Shown: positions 37,779 to 47,829, numbered from the stretch's first letter. The stretch: 64,000 bases of DNA from Humidesulfovibrio sp. (GCF_030689645.1 NZ_JAUYFU010000100.1:26340-90339), one strand, 5' to 3'. Notes: generated by a model from the letters alone, not told the origin. A program made the numbers and translations.

Positions 37779-38816
37779 ATGAACGCTGATAAGGCTCTTT
37801 CCCGCATCCGCGCACTGGCCCCGGAGGCATACGCCGCCGATTGGGACAATTCGCGCGTGCAGATCCGCGGAGCGCGGGAGGCGGTCAAAAAGCTGGCTGT
37901 GGCCCTGGATCCCTCCCCGGCGCTTATGGGTGACTGCCTCGGCTGGGGTGCGGACCTGGTTCTCACCCACCATCCCCTTTACTTCAAGCCTCAAGCGCCA
38001 ACCGCTTCCGGCCAGTATCTTGATGTTCTGCGCCTGTTCGTCTCCGCCGGGGCGTGGCTCTACGCCGCACACACCAGCCTCGACTGCCGCCCGGACGGCC
38101 CGGCCTTCTGGCTGGGGCGCGAGCTTGGCCTCAAGGGCTGCGCAAGCCTTGAGCCCTGTCAGAGTTTCCCGGCGCGGGAGGTGTTCTTTCAGGCTCCGTC
38201 GCGCTTCACCGAAGGCGAGGCCCGGCCTCTGGTGGAAGCCCCAGGCGTGCACGCCCTTTCGCAGAGCGCTGCCGGAGAGGTCCGCGTGGTGGCCGAGGAA
38301 CACGCTTGGCCCGAGGTCTTTGAGGAGCTCAAAGGCATCTTCGCCAACAAGCCCATTGAATACTATGTGCGCCGCCTGGAGACCCCTGTGGTCAGCGTCG
38401 GCTTTGGCCAGGTGGGCGATCTGCCTGAGCCCCTGGCTTTTGAGGCCTTTGCCGAAAGGCTTGAGCGGGCGTTGTTCAGCGCGCAGAAGCCCTTTGCGGG
38501 CGGCAAGGCCGGCGTTGCCTGGGCCGAATGCGGGCCCAAGCCGGAGACCATCCGCCGCGTGGCCTACACCACCGGCTCTGGCGCGTCCCTCATCCCCGCG
38601 GCCTTTGCCGCCGGGGCCGATGTGTTCATCTGCGGGGACGTGAAGCACCACGCAGCCATGGAAACCCCTGGCCTGGTGCTGGATGTGGGGCATTTCATCC
38701 TAGAAGAAGAGATGATGCGTCTCTTCGCCACGGAGTTGCAGTCGGACCTTGGCCGCGAGGTCGAGGTGCGTTTTTTTGCGGGAAGAAGCCCCTTCAGTTT
38801 TCGGGTGCTGGCGTAA
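37779..38816 (+). CDS. Nif3-like dinuclear metal centre protein
   Basis: 345 aa. The metal-ligand motifs of the Nif3/YbgI family are present: LVLTHHPLYF near residue 65, AHTSLDCRPDG, and near the C-terminus ICGDVKHHAAM and VLDVGHFILEEEMM. The insert in the middle (about 130-230) is the usual PII-like domain of long members. Family proteins form toroidal hexamers; some are annotated GTP cyclohydrolase I type 2, but function is not settled. The ATG at 37779 follows GGGGGGGTGAC. Upstream in-frame codons run through the hairpin and are not part of it. It is followed by the zinc-ribbon gene, a common pairing. Confidence 0.9.
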   Translation: MNADKALSRIRALAPEAYAADWDNSRVQIRGAREAVKKLAVALDPSPALMGDCLGWGADLVLTHHPLYFKPQAPTASGQYLDVLRLFVSAGAWLYAAHTSLDCRPDGPAFWLGRELGLKGCASLEPCQSFPAREVFFQAPSRFTEGEARPLVEAPGVHALSQSAAGEVRVVAEEHAWPEVFEELKGIFANKPIEYYVRRLETPVVSVGFGQVGDLPEPLAFEAFAERLERALFSAQKPFAGGKAGVAWAECGPKPETIRRVAYTTGSGASLIPAAFAAGADVFICGDVKHHAAMETPGLVLDVGHFILEEEMMRLFATELQSDLGREVEVRFFAGRSPFSFRVLA

Positions 38817-38897
38817 GCCTGCGGCCCGGAGGCTTTGGGGCGAATCAATATGTTTCCGGCGCGGGCAGAGGCCTGCGCCGCATAAAGCGAGGTGCTG

Positions 38898-39626
38898 ATG
38901 TATCAGAAGCAGATCGAGCAGTTGGTGGTCCTTCAGACCGTGGATGACGAGATCAAGATCCTGGAGGGCGAGGTCCGCGAGGCTCCTCTGGAGCTGACCG
39001 GCCTTGAGGCCAAGGTGGCCGTGCTGCGCGAGCGTCAGGCCCAGGTGCAGGAGCGTCTCGACATCCTGAAGGGCCAGCAGAAACGGCTCGAGGGCGAGAT
39101 TGAGGACGACGGCCACAAGATCAAGAAGAGCAAGAACAAGCTCATGGCTGTGGGCAATTCCAAGGAATATCACGCCATGATGCGCGAGATGGACTCCATG
39201 GAGAAGCTGAACCGCTTGCGCGAAGAAGAGCGCATCGCGGTGATGGAAGAGCTGGAGCGTCAGGATAGCGCCATGGCCGAGGTGGTCACCGAGATCGAGG
39301 GATTCATGGAAGGCTACGACGCCAAGAAGGCCACCCTGGATGAGCGCATTGGCAAGGCCCAGGGCCGCCTGGACGCTCTGATCAAGCGCCGCACCAAGGC
39401 TGGCAAGGTCGTGCCGCCCCCGATTCTGGGCCGCTACGAGTTCATTCGTTCGCGCATCGAGCACCCGGTCATCGTGCCGGTTTCCGAAGGCATCTGCGGC
39501 GGCTGCCACATCAAGATCCCGCCCCAGGCCTTCAATGAGCTGCAGAAGGGCAAGCAGATCCTGGGCTGCCCCAATTGCCAGCGCATTGTTTACTGGGTCG
39601 AGCACTCGCCCCACATTTTGGATTAG
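38898..39626 (+). CDS. Coiled-coil protein with C-terminal C4 zinc ribbon (DUF164 type)
   Basis: 242 aa. A long antiparallel coiled coil covers about residues 5-170 (for example VLRERQAQVQERLDILKGQQ). The zinc ribbon has GICGGCHIKIPPQ and GCPNCQRIVYW, two CxxC knuckles. ATG 38898 is chosen over the GTG at 38892 because AGCGAGG lies just upstream. Related proteins (for example mycobacterial and Helicobacter members) are proposed to bind nucleic acids; no precise role is known. It ends 14 nt before rnpB. Confidence 0.88.
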   Translation: MYQKQIEQLVVLQTVDDEIKILEGEVREAPLELTGLEAKVAVLRERQAQVQERLDILKGQQKRLEGEIEDDGHKIKKSKNKLMAVGNSKEYHAMMREMDSMEKLNRLREEERIAVMEELERQDSAMAEVVTEIEGFMEGYDAKKATLDERIGKAQGRLDALIKRRTKAGKVVPPPILGRYEFIRSRIEHPVIVPVSEGICGGCHIKIPPQAFNELQKGKQILGCPNCQRIVYWVEHSPHILD

Positions 39627-39640
39627 CAGCAGAGAATCAC

Positions 39641-40009
39641 GCCGGAGTTGGACGGACCGTCGCCGCGTTCCGCAAGGAACGGGGAGGAAAGTCCGGGCTC
39701 CAATGGGCAGGACGCTGGGTAACTCCCAGGGGGAGCGATCCCCGGAAAGCGCAACAGAAAGCAGACCGCCAGAAGGCCTTAGGGTCTTCGGGTAAGGGTG
39801 AAACGGTGGTTTAAGAGACCACCAGCAGGCGCGGCGACGCGCCTGGCTAGGCATACCCCGTCTGGAGCAAGACCAAATAGGGAGGCAGGCTGGCCCGGCT
39901 ATTGCCTCCGGGTAGGTTGCTTGAGGTGGTCGGTAACGGCCATCCTAGAGGAATGACGGTCTCCCGCCCTCGGGCGGTGACAAAACCCGGCTTACAGTCC
40001 GACTCCGGC
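39641..40009 (+). ncRNA. rnpB: RNase P RNA (bacterial type A)
   Basis: The ends pair over 13 bp to form P1 (39641-39653 with 39997-40009). Conserved cores are readable: GAGGAAAGTCCGGGCTCC (CR I), ACAGAAAGCAGACC, GGTAAGGGTGAAACGG, GAGCAAGACCAAATAGG, AGAGGAATGACGG and GACAAAACCCGGCTTACAG near the 3' end (CR V). The length (about 369 nt) is normal. It processes the 5' ends of tRNA precursors. Frames across it are not genes. Confidence 0.96.
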
Positions 40010-40024
40010 ACTTTGAAGACGAAC

Positions 40025-40187
40025 CTGGGGGGCAGGCTCCGCCTCCCCCCAGACCCCTCCACCGCCAAGGGCATACGCCCTTGGATCCCGTTACGGGCTG
40101 GCGCAAAAACGCCGCCCCGCATCGGCCCGATAAAGGGGGCAAGGGGGCGCGTCCCCCTTGCGGGGGAGTCCGGGGGGGCTGGCCCCC
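40025..40187. repeat. GC-rich multi-hairpin intergenic repeat (copy B)
   Basis: A chain of stems: 40025-40052 (CTGGGGGG...CCCCCCAG), 40065-40084 (CCAAGGGC/GCCCTTGG) and 40140-40160 (CAAGGGGG/CCCCCTTG), then a GGGGG/CCCCC stem around 40172-40187. The segment ACCGCCAAGGGC..GCCCTTGGATCCCGTTACG (described in parts) matches copy A at 30154-30190. It fills the gap between rnpB and ispDF; no gene is seen. Confidence 0.82.
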
Positions 40188-40241
40188 TCGATTCATCATC
40201 CCCTCGCACCGCACCATAACCATATAGGGGCTGCGTCAGAC

Positions 40242-41489
40242 ATGAGCGCAACGCATCCGCACAACGACCACGCCTGGGCCATTATCCTCGCCGCAGGCAG
40301 CGGCACGCGCCTGGCCCCGGCCCTGGCGGGATCATACGGGCCGCAACGCAAGCAGTACCTCGATCTTGACGGCGCACCGCTGTTCTGGCGGAGCGCCTGC
40401 GCCTTTGCCCGCATCCAGCAGGTGCAGGGCCTGATTTTCGTTTTTCCAGCCGAGGACCAGGAGCGCATGACCCAGGTTGTGGCTGATCTCTATAATCGCG
40501 ACCCGTTGGGGCTGCCCTGGCGCACATGCACGGGCGGGGTGCGGCGACAGGACTCTGTGCGTCTGGGCCTCGCGGCCTTGCCGGAGCCGGTGGGCAGCGT
40601 GCTTGTGCACGATGCGGCGCGACCCTTCGCCTCTGCCGCCTTGGCCCGCCGGGTGTTGGGTGCTCTGTCGGATCAGCAGCCGGCGGCTATTCCCGGCCTT
40701 GCGGTGACGGACACCATCAAACGCGTAGACGGGGATGACATAATTGTAGAAACGCCGATGCGAGCGGACTTGCGCGCCGTGCAGACCCCTCAGGGTTTCC
40801 GTCTCGCGCCTCTTTTGGCTGCCCATGCGCGGGCCGAAGCCGAGGGCTGGGAGGCAACGGACGACGCGGCACTCATGGAGCGCGCCGGGCATAAGGTTGT
40901 CATGGTGCAGGGCGAGGAGGGCAACGTGAAGATCACCAACCCGGCGGACCTGGAGTTGTTGCGGCCCAATGCCATCGCAGCCCCTCGAACCGGTTGGGGC
41001 TATGACGTGCACCGCTATCTGGCTCAGGGCGAGGGCGACCCCAAAGTGTTGGCCAAGGCCCGGCCCATGATGCTGGGCGGCGTGTCCATTGCCGGGGCTC
41101 CCCAGGTTTTGGCCCATTCCGATGGCGACGTGCTGCTGCACGCTTTGACGGACGCGTTGCTCGGCATCGCCTGCGCGGGAGACATTGGCCAATTGTTTCC
41201 GGACACGGATGCGGCCTTCGAAAACATGCCGAGTGCCATTTTTGTGACCGAGGCCCTGAGGCGTGTCCGGTTAGCGGGCTTTCGGCCCGCGCATGCGGAC
41301 CTCACCGTGGTGGCGCAGACGCCGAAACTCGCGCCCCACATGGCGCGCATCACCGCTCAGGTCGCGCAGTTGCTGGAACTTCCGGCAAGTGCAGTAAACG
41401 TCAAGGCCACCACCGAAGAGGGGCTTGGCTTCACAGGTGAGAAGCGCGGGCTCAAAGCTGTGGCTGTTGTGACTGCTCTGCCCGGCTGA
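40242..41489 (+). CDS. ispDF: Bifunctional IspD-IspF (MEP pathway)
   Basis: 415 aa. IspD part (1-240): AIILAAGSGTRLAP, SVLVHDAARPFAS, TDTIKRV and AVQTPQGFRL; it makes CDP-methylerythritol from MEP and CTP. IspF part (about 248-415): GWGYDVHRYL, HSDGDVLLHALTDALLG, DIGQLFPDTD and TTEEGLGFTGEKRG; it forms the cyclodiphosphate with a zinc site. The fusion is known in epsilon- and some delta-type Proteobacteria. The ATG at 40242 starts the domain directly; the longer frame runs through the repeat. A terminator follows at 41540. Confidence 0.96.
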   Translation: MSATHPHNDHAWAIILAAGSGTRLAPALAGSYGPQRKQYLDLDGAPLFWRSACAFARIQQVQGLIFVFPAEDQERMTQVVADLYNRDPLGLPWRTCTGGVRRQDSVRLGLAALPEPVGSVLVHDAARPFASAALARRVLGALSDQQPAAIPGLAVTDTIKRVDGDDIIVETPMRADLRAVQTPQGFRLAPLLAAHARAEAEGWEATDDAALMERAGHKVVMVQGEEGNVKITNPADLELLRPNAIAAPRTGWGYDVHRYLAQGEGDPKVLAKARPMMLGGVSIAGAPQVLAHSDGDVLLHALTDALLGIACAGDIGQLFPDTDAAFENMPSAIFVTEALRRVRLAGFRPAHADLTVVAQTPKLAPHMARITAQVAQLLELPASAVNVKATTEEGLGFTGEKRGLKAVAVVTALPG

Positions 41490-41539
41490 GGTCACCGGGC
41501 TACATTGTCTTTAAATTAAGTTGGTTGTCGGCGGCATGG

Positions 41540-41573
41540 CCGGGTCGGGGGGAATCTCTCGGCCCGGTTTTTT
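41540..41573 (+). terminator. Intrinsic terminator after ispDF
   Basis: CCGGGTC/GGCCCGG stem followed by a run of six T (41568-41573). Confidence 0.85.
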
Positions 41574-41719
41574 GTTGCCCGCGTCGCGCTGGCCACAATT
41601 GACGTTTTTGTATCACATGAAGTTTGTTTTACCAGTTCGGACACGCGGGGGAACGAATTTCTTTGCCGGTGTTTTTTTATTATGCTTGTAAATCAGTCAC
41701 TTGTGGTTGTGTGGTGAAC

Positions 41720-41736
41720 TTGGCCCGCCTCTTGCT
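41720..41736 (+). promoter_or_regulatory. Sigma54-type promoter for amtB-glnK-glnD
   Basis: TTGGCCCGCCTCTTGCT has GG and GC separated by 10 nt and differs from the TTGGCAC-N5-TTGC(A/T) pattern at one conserved base. The start would be near 41748, giving a 233-nt leader before amtB. The rest of the 41574-41980 gap is A+T-rich, holds no convincing gene and no clear NtrC palindrome. Confidence 0.7.
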
Positions 41737-41980
41737 TTATCCCGGTCTGTCGGGTGGCAGGTGTAGTAAAATTACAAGTATGTGTTTTAATCCTTTTGCT
41801 GCTTGTTTGGTTTCGATTGTGGCGTGACTATAGTTCCAGCAAGTTGTTGTTTTCGTGTTTGGCGGTTGTGCTCTGGATGTTTTGGCTCGTTTACGCAAAT
41901 TGTAAAGGCGTTGCCCTAGGCAAGTGGATAAGCCACTGACGGGGTGATTACATGATGACAACGCACGGGAGGTTCCCTCA

Positions 41981-43186
41981 ATGAACGCGGCAGATACTGC
42001 ATTCGTCCTCATCTGCTCAGCCCTGGTCATGTTCATGACACCGGGTCTGGCTCTCTTCTACGGCGGCATGGTGCGCAGCAAAAACGTGCTTGCGACCATC
42101 ATGCAGAGCTTCATCCTGCTGGGGCTGGTCTCAGTGCTTTGGGCTGTGGCTGGCTATACTCTGGCCTTTGGCAAGGACATCGGCGGTGTCATCGGCGGGC
42201 TGGACTTCCTGTTCCTGAACGGAGTTGGCCTGGATGCCACGGGCGGACCAGTTGAGAATATCCCTCACATGGCGTTCATGATCTTCCAGTGCATGTTCGC
42301 GGTCATCACGCCTGCGCTCATCTCCGGCGCCTTTGCGGAGCGCATGCGCTTCGGCGGGTTCCTGCTGTTCTCCGCTCTCTGGATTCTTCTGGTCTATGCG
42401 CCCATGGCCCATTGGGTATGGGGCAAGGGCTGGATGGCTGAGATGGGGGCGCTTGACTTCGCGGGCGGAGCTGTGGTGCACATGAGCTCCGCAGCTGCGG
42501 CCCTGGCCGCCACGGTGGTTCTTGGAAAGCGTAAGGGCTATGGCAGCCAGGCTTTCATGCCGCACAACCTGCCCATGACCGTGCTGGGCGCGGGCATCCT
42601 CTGGTTCGGCTGGTTCGGTTTCAACGCCGGCTCCGCCTTGGCGGCGGACGGCTTTGCTGTCAATGCTTTTGTGACCACGCACATGGCCGCAGCCGCCGGG
42701 GCTCTGGGCTGGATTCTGATGGAGAGGCTGCACTCCGGCAAGGCGACAACACTGGGCGCGGCCTCCGGCGCCGTGGCCGGATTGGTGGCAATTACTCCGG
42801 CAGCGGGTTTCGTCACCGTCATGCCTGCCATCCTCATCGGCCTGGGCGGCGGCGTGTTTTGCTTCCTCGGCGTGATCCTGAAGAGCAAGCTCGGCTACGA
42901 CGACTCCCTCGACGTGATTGGAGTGCATGGCGTGGGCGGCACCTGGGGTGCCATCGCCACTGGTCTTTTCGCCAGCATCAACAAGGCCACAGGGCTTTTC
43001 TATGGCAATCCTTCGCAGCTTTGGATACAGTTGGCATCCGTGGCCGCCACCTGGGCCTTCTGTTTCACCGCAAGCCTCATCCTCTTCAAACTGGTGGACG
43101 CCACAGTTGGCCTGCGCGCCAGCGCGGAGGAAGAAGACCGCGGAATGGACCTGTCCCAGCACAACGAGACCGGCTACCAGGCGTAG
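41981..43186 (+). CDS. amtB: Ammonium transporter AmtB
   Basis: 401 aa with 11 TM segments and no cleaved leader. The twin-histidine pore residues lie in GAVVHMSSAAAAL and GVHGVGGTWGA. MTPGLALFYGGMVRSKN and ILWFGWFGFNAGSALA are family signatures. It conducts NH3/NH4+ across the inner membrane; GlnK, encoded next, blocks the pore when nitrogen is plentiful. GGGAGG precedes the ATG. A sigma54-type promoter lies upstream, as expected for a nitrogen-regulated operon. Confidence 0.97.
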   Translation: MNAADTAFVLICSALVMFMTPGLALFYGGMVRSKNVLATIMQSFILLGLVSVLWAVAGYTLAFGKDIGGVIGGLDFLFLNGVGLDATGGPVENIPHMAFMIFQCMFAVITPALISGAFAERMRFGGFLLFSALWILLVYAPMAHWVWGKGWMAEMGALDFAGGAVVHMSSAAAALAATVVLGKRKGYGSQAFMPHNLPMTVLGAGILWFGWFGFNAGSALAADGFAVNAFVTTHMAAAAGALGWILMERLHSGKATTLGAASGAVAGLVAITPAAGFVTVMPAILIGLGGGVFCFLGVILKSKLGYDDSLDVIGVHGVGGTWGAIATGLFASINKATGLFYGNPSQLWIQLASVAATWAFCFTASLILFKLVDATVGLRASAEEEDRGMDLSQHNETGYQA

Positions 43187-43549
<363 letters not shown>

Positions 43550-43570
43550 CACGCGCCAGCGTCCTTTCCC

Positions 43571-46468
43571 GTGGACGACACGACACTGAACGCTCCGGCC
43601 CTGCCGCCAGCCGCCCAAAGGCTGCGGCAGGGCCGTCTCGATTTGGCCGAGGCTGCCCGCGCGGGGGATCTCAGGGCGTATCCTCCGGCCAGTTCGGCCC
43701 TCATGGACGCCTATTTCCGCGAACGGCTCGACGAGTTGCGGGCCCAGTCCCCGGAGCTGTTCTTCGAGCCCTTCGCCCTGGTTGCCGTTGGAGGCTATGG
43801 CCGCAGCGAACTTTGCCCTGCCTCGGACGTTGACGTGCTGGTGCTCTACGACGCCAGCATTCCGAAAAACGCCGACGAACTTTCGCGGGGGCTGTTCCAC
43901 CCGCTGTGGGACTTGGGCCTTGATCTCGGGCACGGGGTGCGCGCCTGCGCCGACTGCCTGCGCCTGGCACAGGAAGACACCCAGGTGCTTACCTCTCTGC
44001 TGGACACGCGCAGGATCGACGGAAGCCGGGAGCTGTTGGCCCGGCTTGACGCGGAGTTTTCCCGCCGGGTGCTTTCCGGATATGCCGGGACCTTTGGCCA
44101 GTGGGTGCTGGTGCACAACGCCGCCCGCCGCGCCGAGTACGGCGACTCCAGCGGTCTGCTGGAGCCGGAGCTCAAGAATGGCCTGGGCGGGCTGCGCGAC
44201 GTGCACCAGATCCACTGGCTGCTGCGCGTGGAGCCCTCGCTCAAGGACGGACCTGGCGCGCCCTTCACCCCGGACGATCTGGCCCTGCTGCATGAAGACT
44301 ATGCCTTTGTGCTGGCGGCGCGCACAGCTCTGCATCTGGCGGCCAAACGCAAGACTGACCGCCTGAGTTTTGACCTCCAGCCCCAGGTGGCCCGTGCCCT
44401 CGGTTTCACCGGGGCAGACCCGGCCCAGCCCGGAGAGGTGCAGACGCCTGGGCAGGCGGCCCTGGCTACGGGCCTTGCGGTGGAGGCCTTCCTCTCGCGG
44501 CTGCACCAGTCCATGACGCGCATCCGGTCCATGCGCCAGGCTTGCTGGATGGAAGCCTTCCCGCCGCGCGCCGGGGCCTGTCCTCAACCGGTCTCCACAT
44601 CCCCGGACATTTTTTGCAGCCCCACAGGCATGGGTTTGCGCGATCCTGGGGCCGCGCTGGGCAACCCGGCGCTGCTGCTGGAGCTTTATGTGTCTGCTGC
44701 TCGGCTGGCCCGGCCCTTGAGCTGGTCTGCCTTGCGAATTACGCGCGCCGCTCTGGCCGATTCCTCACGGCGGGAAGCCTTTGCCAGCCTCCCTGGCATC
44801 CTGCCTGCGCTCATCGAAATATTCCGGGCCTCGGGCCAGCCGACGGAGAGCAGTCCGCCCCAGGCTGCGCCAGGAAAGCCGGGGCCAGGCGGATTGGCCA
44901 AGGCCCTGAAACGTTTTTTCGCGCTCGCCCCTGCACCGGGCGAGGAACAGGAGGCGCAGCCCTCAGACATGGCGCCCGCTGTGGCCACGGCCCTGCAATC
45001 CATGCTCGATACGGGGCTCATGGCGGCCCTGGTGCCGGAGTTCGGCCCGGTGGAGCACCTGGTGCAGTTCGACGACTTTCACATCCACCCCGTGGGCAAG
45101 CATACCCTTGAGGTCGTGCGCGCCCTGGCCGTCATGCGGCTGGTGTCCCCGGGGGAGGGCTCGGGTGATCTTTCGCCGGAGTTGCAAAACCGGGCGGCGG
45201 AATTGCCCCATTTCGACCGGCTGCTGCTGGCCGGGTTCTGCCATGACCTGGCCAAGCCCGACCGCGACCATTCCGGCAGCGGCGCGCGCCTGGCCACCAG
45301 CCTGCTGCGCCGACTGGGCGCGGATTTGCCCACCCAGGCCGATGTGGCTTTTTTGGTCCAGCAGCACCTGCTCATCCCCAAGATCGCCACCCGCCGAGAT
45401 CTGGCCGACGAATCCGTGGCCGTCGGCGTGGCTGAGATTTGCGGCAGCGTTGAGCGGCTGGACATGCTGCACTTGTTGGCTGTGGCCGACAGCCAGTCCA
45501 CCGGTCCGCGCGCCTGGAGCCCGTGGACGGCGTCGCTCTTCGAGGAGTTGACGCGCAAGGCCCGGAAGATCCTCATAAACGGGCCGCTGGCCGAGCCCCA
45601 TGCCGTGGACCGTAGCAGGAAGGTGCGCGAGGATGCGCAAGCTCTGGCGGCGCAGTCCTTTGCCCAGACGCGCGGGCAGGAGCCGTCGCTGGATCCGGCC
45701 TTTGTGGAGCGCTGCCTGGAGCGAATGCCCGCCCGCGCCCTGCTGGTGCTCGATGCGCCCACAGTGGTGCGGCACATGCGTCTGGCCCAGCGTTTTCAGA
45801 AGAGCCTGGACGAAGATCTGGTGCGCAAGCCGACAGGCAAGGCCGGAGTCGGCGTCACAGAGATCGAGGCCGTGGGGGTAAAGGGCAGGGCCTTTCAGGT
45901 CAGCATCGCTGCCCTGGATCAGCCGGGGCTCTTCGCGGTCATGGCGGGGGTGCTGGCCCTGCACGATTTGAACATCCTTTCCGCAGAGGTGCTCACCTGG
46001 GCTCCTGGTTCGGCTGGTCCGGGCGCTTGTCTGGCCGTGGATGTGTTCGTGGTGCAGGAGCCCGCCGAGGGCCTGTATCTGGACGATCTCTGGGGCCGGG
46101 TGAAGCGCGCAGTGGGGTATGCCCTTACGGGCAAGTTGTCCCTGGAGTACCGTCTGGAGCAGAAGCGCTCATCACCCCTGGCATTGCAATCGCGCGCGCC
46201 AAAGAGCCGCTGCAAGGTGCGCATCGACAACGAGCAGAGCGACTTCTTCACTCTTATCGAGGTGGCCGCGCCGGATCGTCTTGGATTGCTGCATGATCTG
46301 GCGCTCACCATCTGCTCTTATGACATGCGCATTCATCTTGCGCGCATAGCGACCAGCGCCGGGCGCATTCACGACGTGTTCTACGTGCGCACTGGCGAGG
46401 GGCTTAAATTGAGCGACCCGGCCCGGGCCGAGGAACTCCGCAAGGCCCTGCTTGCGGCTGCCCATTGA
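43571..46468 (+). CDS. glnD: [Protein-PII] uridylyltransferase/uridylyl-removing enzyme
   Basis: 965 aa, slightly long for the family (about 850-930). The nucleotidyltransferase motif is VGGYGRSELCPASDVDVLVL (about 74-93). The HD domain shows HTLEVVRAL and GFCHDLAKPDRDHSG. Two C-terminal ACT domains follow (about 775-850 with AALDQPGLFAVMAGVLALHD and 890-965 with VAAPDRLGLLHDLALTICS) that sense glutamine. A Pro/Gly-rich insert (about 420-465) accounts for the extra length. It uridylylates PII under nitrogen limitation. Start GTG at 43571, 21 nt after glnK. Confidence 0.95.
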   Translation: MDDTTLNAPALPPAAQRLRQGRLDLAEAARAGDLRAYPPASSALMDAYFRERLDELRAQSPELFFEPFALVAVGGYGRSELCPASDVDVLVLYDASIPKNADELSRGLFHPLWDLGLDLGHGVRACADCLRLAQEDTQVLTSLLDTRRIDGSRELLARLDAEFSRRVLSGYAGTFGQWVLVHNAARRAEYGDSSGLLEPELKNGLGGLRDVHQIHWLLRVEPSLKDGPGAPFTPDDLALLHEDYAFVLAARTALHLAAKRKTDRLSFDLQPQVARALGFTGADPAQPGEVQTPGQAALATGLAVEAFLSRLHQSMTRIRSMRQACWMEAFPPRAGACPQPVSTSPDIFCSPTGMGLRDPGAALGNPALLLELYVSAARLARPLSWSALRITRAALADSSRREAFASLPGILPALIEIFRASGQPTESSPPQAAPGKPGPGGLAKALKRFFALAPAPGEEQEAQPSDMAPAVATALQSMLDTGLMAALVPEFGPVEHLVQFDDFHIHPVGKHTLEVVRALAVMRLVSPGEGSGDLSPELQNRAAELPHFDRLLLAGFCHDLAKPDRDHSGSGARLATSLLRRLGADLPTQADVAFLVQQHLLIPKIATRRDLADESVAVGVAEICGSVERLDMLHLLAVADSQSTGPRAWSPWTASLFEELTRKARKILINGPLAEPHAVDRSRKVREDAQALAAQSFAQTRGQEPSLDPAFVERCLERMPARALLVLDAPTVVRHMRLAQRFQKSLDEDLVRKPTGKAGVGVTEIEAVGVKGRAFQVSIAALDQPGLFAVMAGVLALHDLNILSAEVLTWAPGSAGPGACLAVDVFVVQEPAEGLYLDDLWGRVKRAVGYALTGKLSLEYRLEQKRSSPLALQSRAPKSRCKVRIDNEQSDFFTLIEVAAPDRLGLLHDLALTICSYDMRIHLARIATSAGRIHDVFYVRTGEGLKLSDPARAEELRKALLAAAH

Positions 46469-46573
46469 TTTGCGTCAGACCGTTCCGCTGCTTGGGTTTA
46501 TGACCCGTTGCCTTGCTTTGCGGTTTCCGCTAGCCTGGAATCATTCAGTCCCCCCCCACATCAGGAGGAGCCA

Positions 46574-47248
46574 ATGCGCATTCGTTTGATCAAAAAACTT
46601 GTCTCAGTGGCTCTCTGCGCCTGCCTGCTGGCACCCGCCGCTGCGCAAGCCATAAGTCTGGGAGGTCTCTTCGGTTCGCCTGTTGATGCGGAGCTGGCGG
46701 CCCAGGTGCCCCAAAATAAGCGCTCGGCCATCAACAAGGCCGAGTTTGAGCTGGCTTGCGCAAATCAAGATGCGGAGCTGGCGAAATTGAAAGAAGAGCT
46801 GGCGGACCGGCAGGACGACTTGGCCAATCTGAACACCAAGCTGGCAAAAGCTCAGGCCCGCGCAGCCGAGATCCGCCTCGACATCGCCAAGATGGAGGCC
46901 ATTATGGCCAGCAATCTTGGCCAGGCCGAGGACAACCGTAAGGTGTTGAACGACCTTCTGGCCGACCGGGCGAAGAACGAGCGCGAACGCATCGAAATCA
47001 AGTCAAAGGCCGATCAGGGCACGCTTTTTGTGCGCGATTGGACCCAGCGTGTGGCGCAGAAAGAAAAGGCCGTGGCTGAGTTCAAGTCCAGGCGCAGCGG
47101 CGATGCCGCGCCGACGCCCCAGGATGCGCCCAAGCCAAGCCCCAAGCCAGCAGACGAGCCGGTGGAGATCGTCAACCCCGAGCCCGGCGCTCAAAGAGCG
47201 CCAAAGCCAGACGCTCTGCCGACCTCCGAGGCCGATCTCAAAAGCTAG
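46574..47248 (+). CDS. Secreted coiled-coil protein
   Basis: 224 aa from the ATG at 46574 (AGGAGGAG upstream). A Sec signal peptide is clear: RIRLIKKL, hydrophobic VSVALCACLLAPAAA, cleavage near AQA. Residues of about 55-165 are a heptad-rich coiled coil (AKLKEELADRQDDLANLNTK) and the C-terminus is a Pro/Lys-rich tail (PKPSPKPADEP). No enzymatic domain. Probably periplasmic or envelope-associated; function unknown. It ends with a strong terminator. Confidence 0.8.
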   Translation: MRIRLIKKLVSVALCACLLAPAAAQAISLGGLFGSPVDAELAAQVPQNKRSAINKAEFELACANQDAELAKLKEELADRQDDLANLNTKLAKAQARAAEIRLDIAKMEAIMASNLGQAEDNRKVLNDLLADRAKNERERIEIKSKADQGTLFVRDWTQRVAQKEKAVAEFKSRRSGDAAPTPQDAPKPSPKPADEPVEIVNPEPGAQRAPKPDALPTSEADLKS

Positions 47249-47264
47249 CCCTCCAAATCAACGC

Positions 47265-47302
47265 AAAAAGCCCCCACTCCAGTCAGGAGCAGGGGGCTTT
47301 TT
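47265..47302. terminator. Bidirectional intrinsic terminator
   Basis: AAAAAGCCCCC (47265-47275) pairs with GGGGGCTTTTT (47292-47302). It serves the coiled-coil gene and the convergent bactofilin gene. Confidence 0.88.
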
Positions 47303-47322
47303 GCTGCGCATGGCAGAGGCGG

Positions 47323-47829
47323 CTAGTTCACTTCGTCGTTGTCCTGCACAGCCTCGGCGCCGATGGCAGGCGTGGTCTTCACGGCGCAGCGGCCGCCATT
47401 GGTGGGCAGCACGGGCATGTCCACCTCCTGGATCTCGTGCAGATCCTGGCGCGGGTGGGTGTTCGGCATTTCGATGGTTCCGTTCAGCACCGCGCCCTGG
47501 TCCATGCCAAGGGCCGGGGTGGCGAGGTGCCCGTCAAACACGGCGTGCTCGTGCAGATGGGCGTGGCGGCTGGCGCGGACGGTGCCGATGAGGGTGCCGT
47601 TGGCGTTGAGGCTCGCCACCTCAACTTCGCCTTTCACTACGGCCTCGCGGCCGAGAATGAGGGTGCCTGTGGCGGAAATTGTGCCCAGGAAGTGCCCGTC
47701 AATGCGCACAGAACCTTCAAATGAAAGGTGTCCTGTGAACTTTGTTCCGGTTCCCAGAAAGGCGTTCAGCTCCCCGGACGTATTGTCCGTGTCCGCTGAT
47801 TCAGAGAATATGCGGGAAAACCACTTCAT
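47323..47829 (-). CDS. Bactofilin family cytoskeletal protein
   Basis: 168 aa. The central DUF583 beta-helix (about 28-125) shows the repeated hydrophobic pattern: LSFEGSVRIDGHFLGTISAT, LILGREAVVKGEVEVASL, GTLIGTVRASRHAHLHEHAV. A short N-terminal tail and an acidic, disordered C-terminus flank it. Bactofilins polymerise without nucleotide and organise cell-wall enzymes or polar structures. It is separated by 91 nt from the S24 repressor gene in the same direction. Confidence 0.9.
   Translation of the reverse strand: MKWFSRIFSESADTDNTSGELNAFLGTGTKFTGHLSFEGSVRIDGHFLGTISATGTLILGREAVVKGEVEVASLNANGTLIGTVRASRHAHLHEHAVFDGHLATPALGMDQGAVLNGTIEMPNTHPRQDLHEIQEVDMPVLPTNGGRCAVKTTPAIGAEAVQDNDEVN

Noticed and set aside
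41624..41939. Short frames in the A+T-rich gap upstream of amtB
   Set aside because: No ribosome sites and no recognisable protein; the stretch fits a promoter and leader region.
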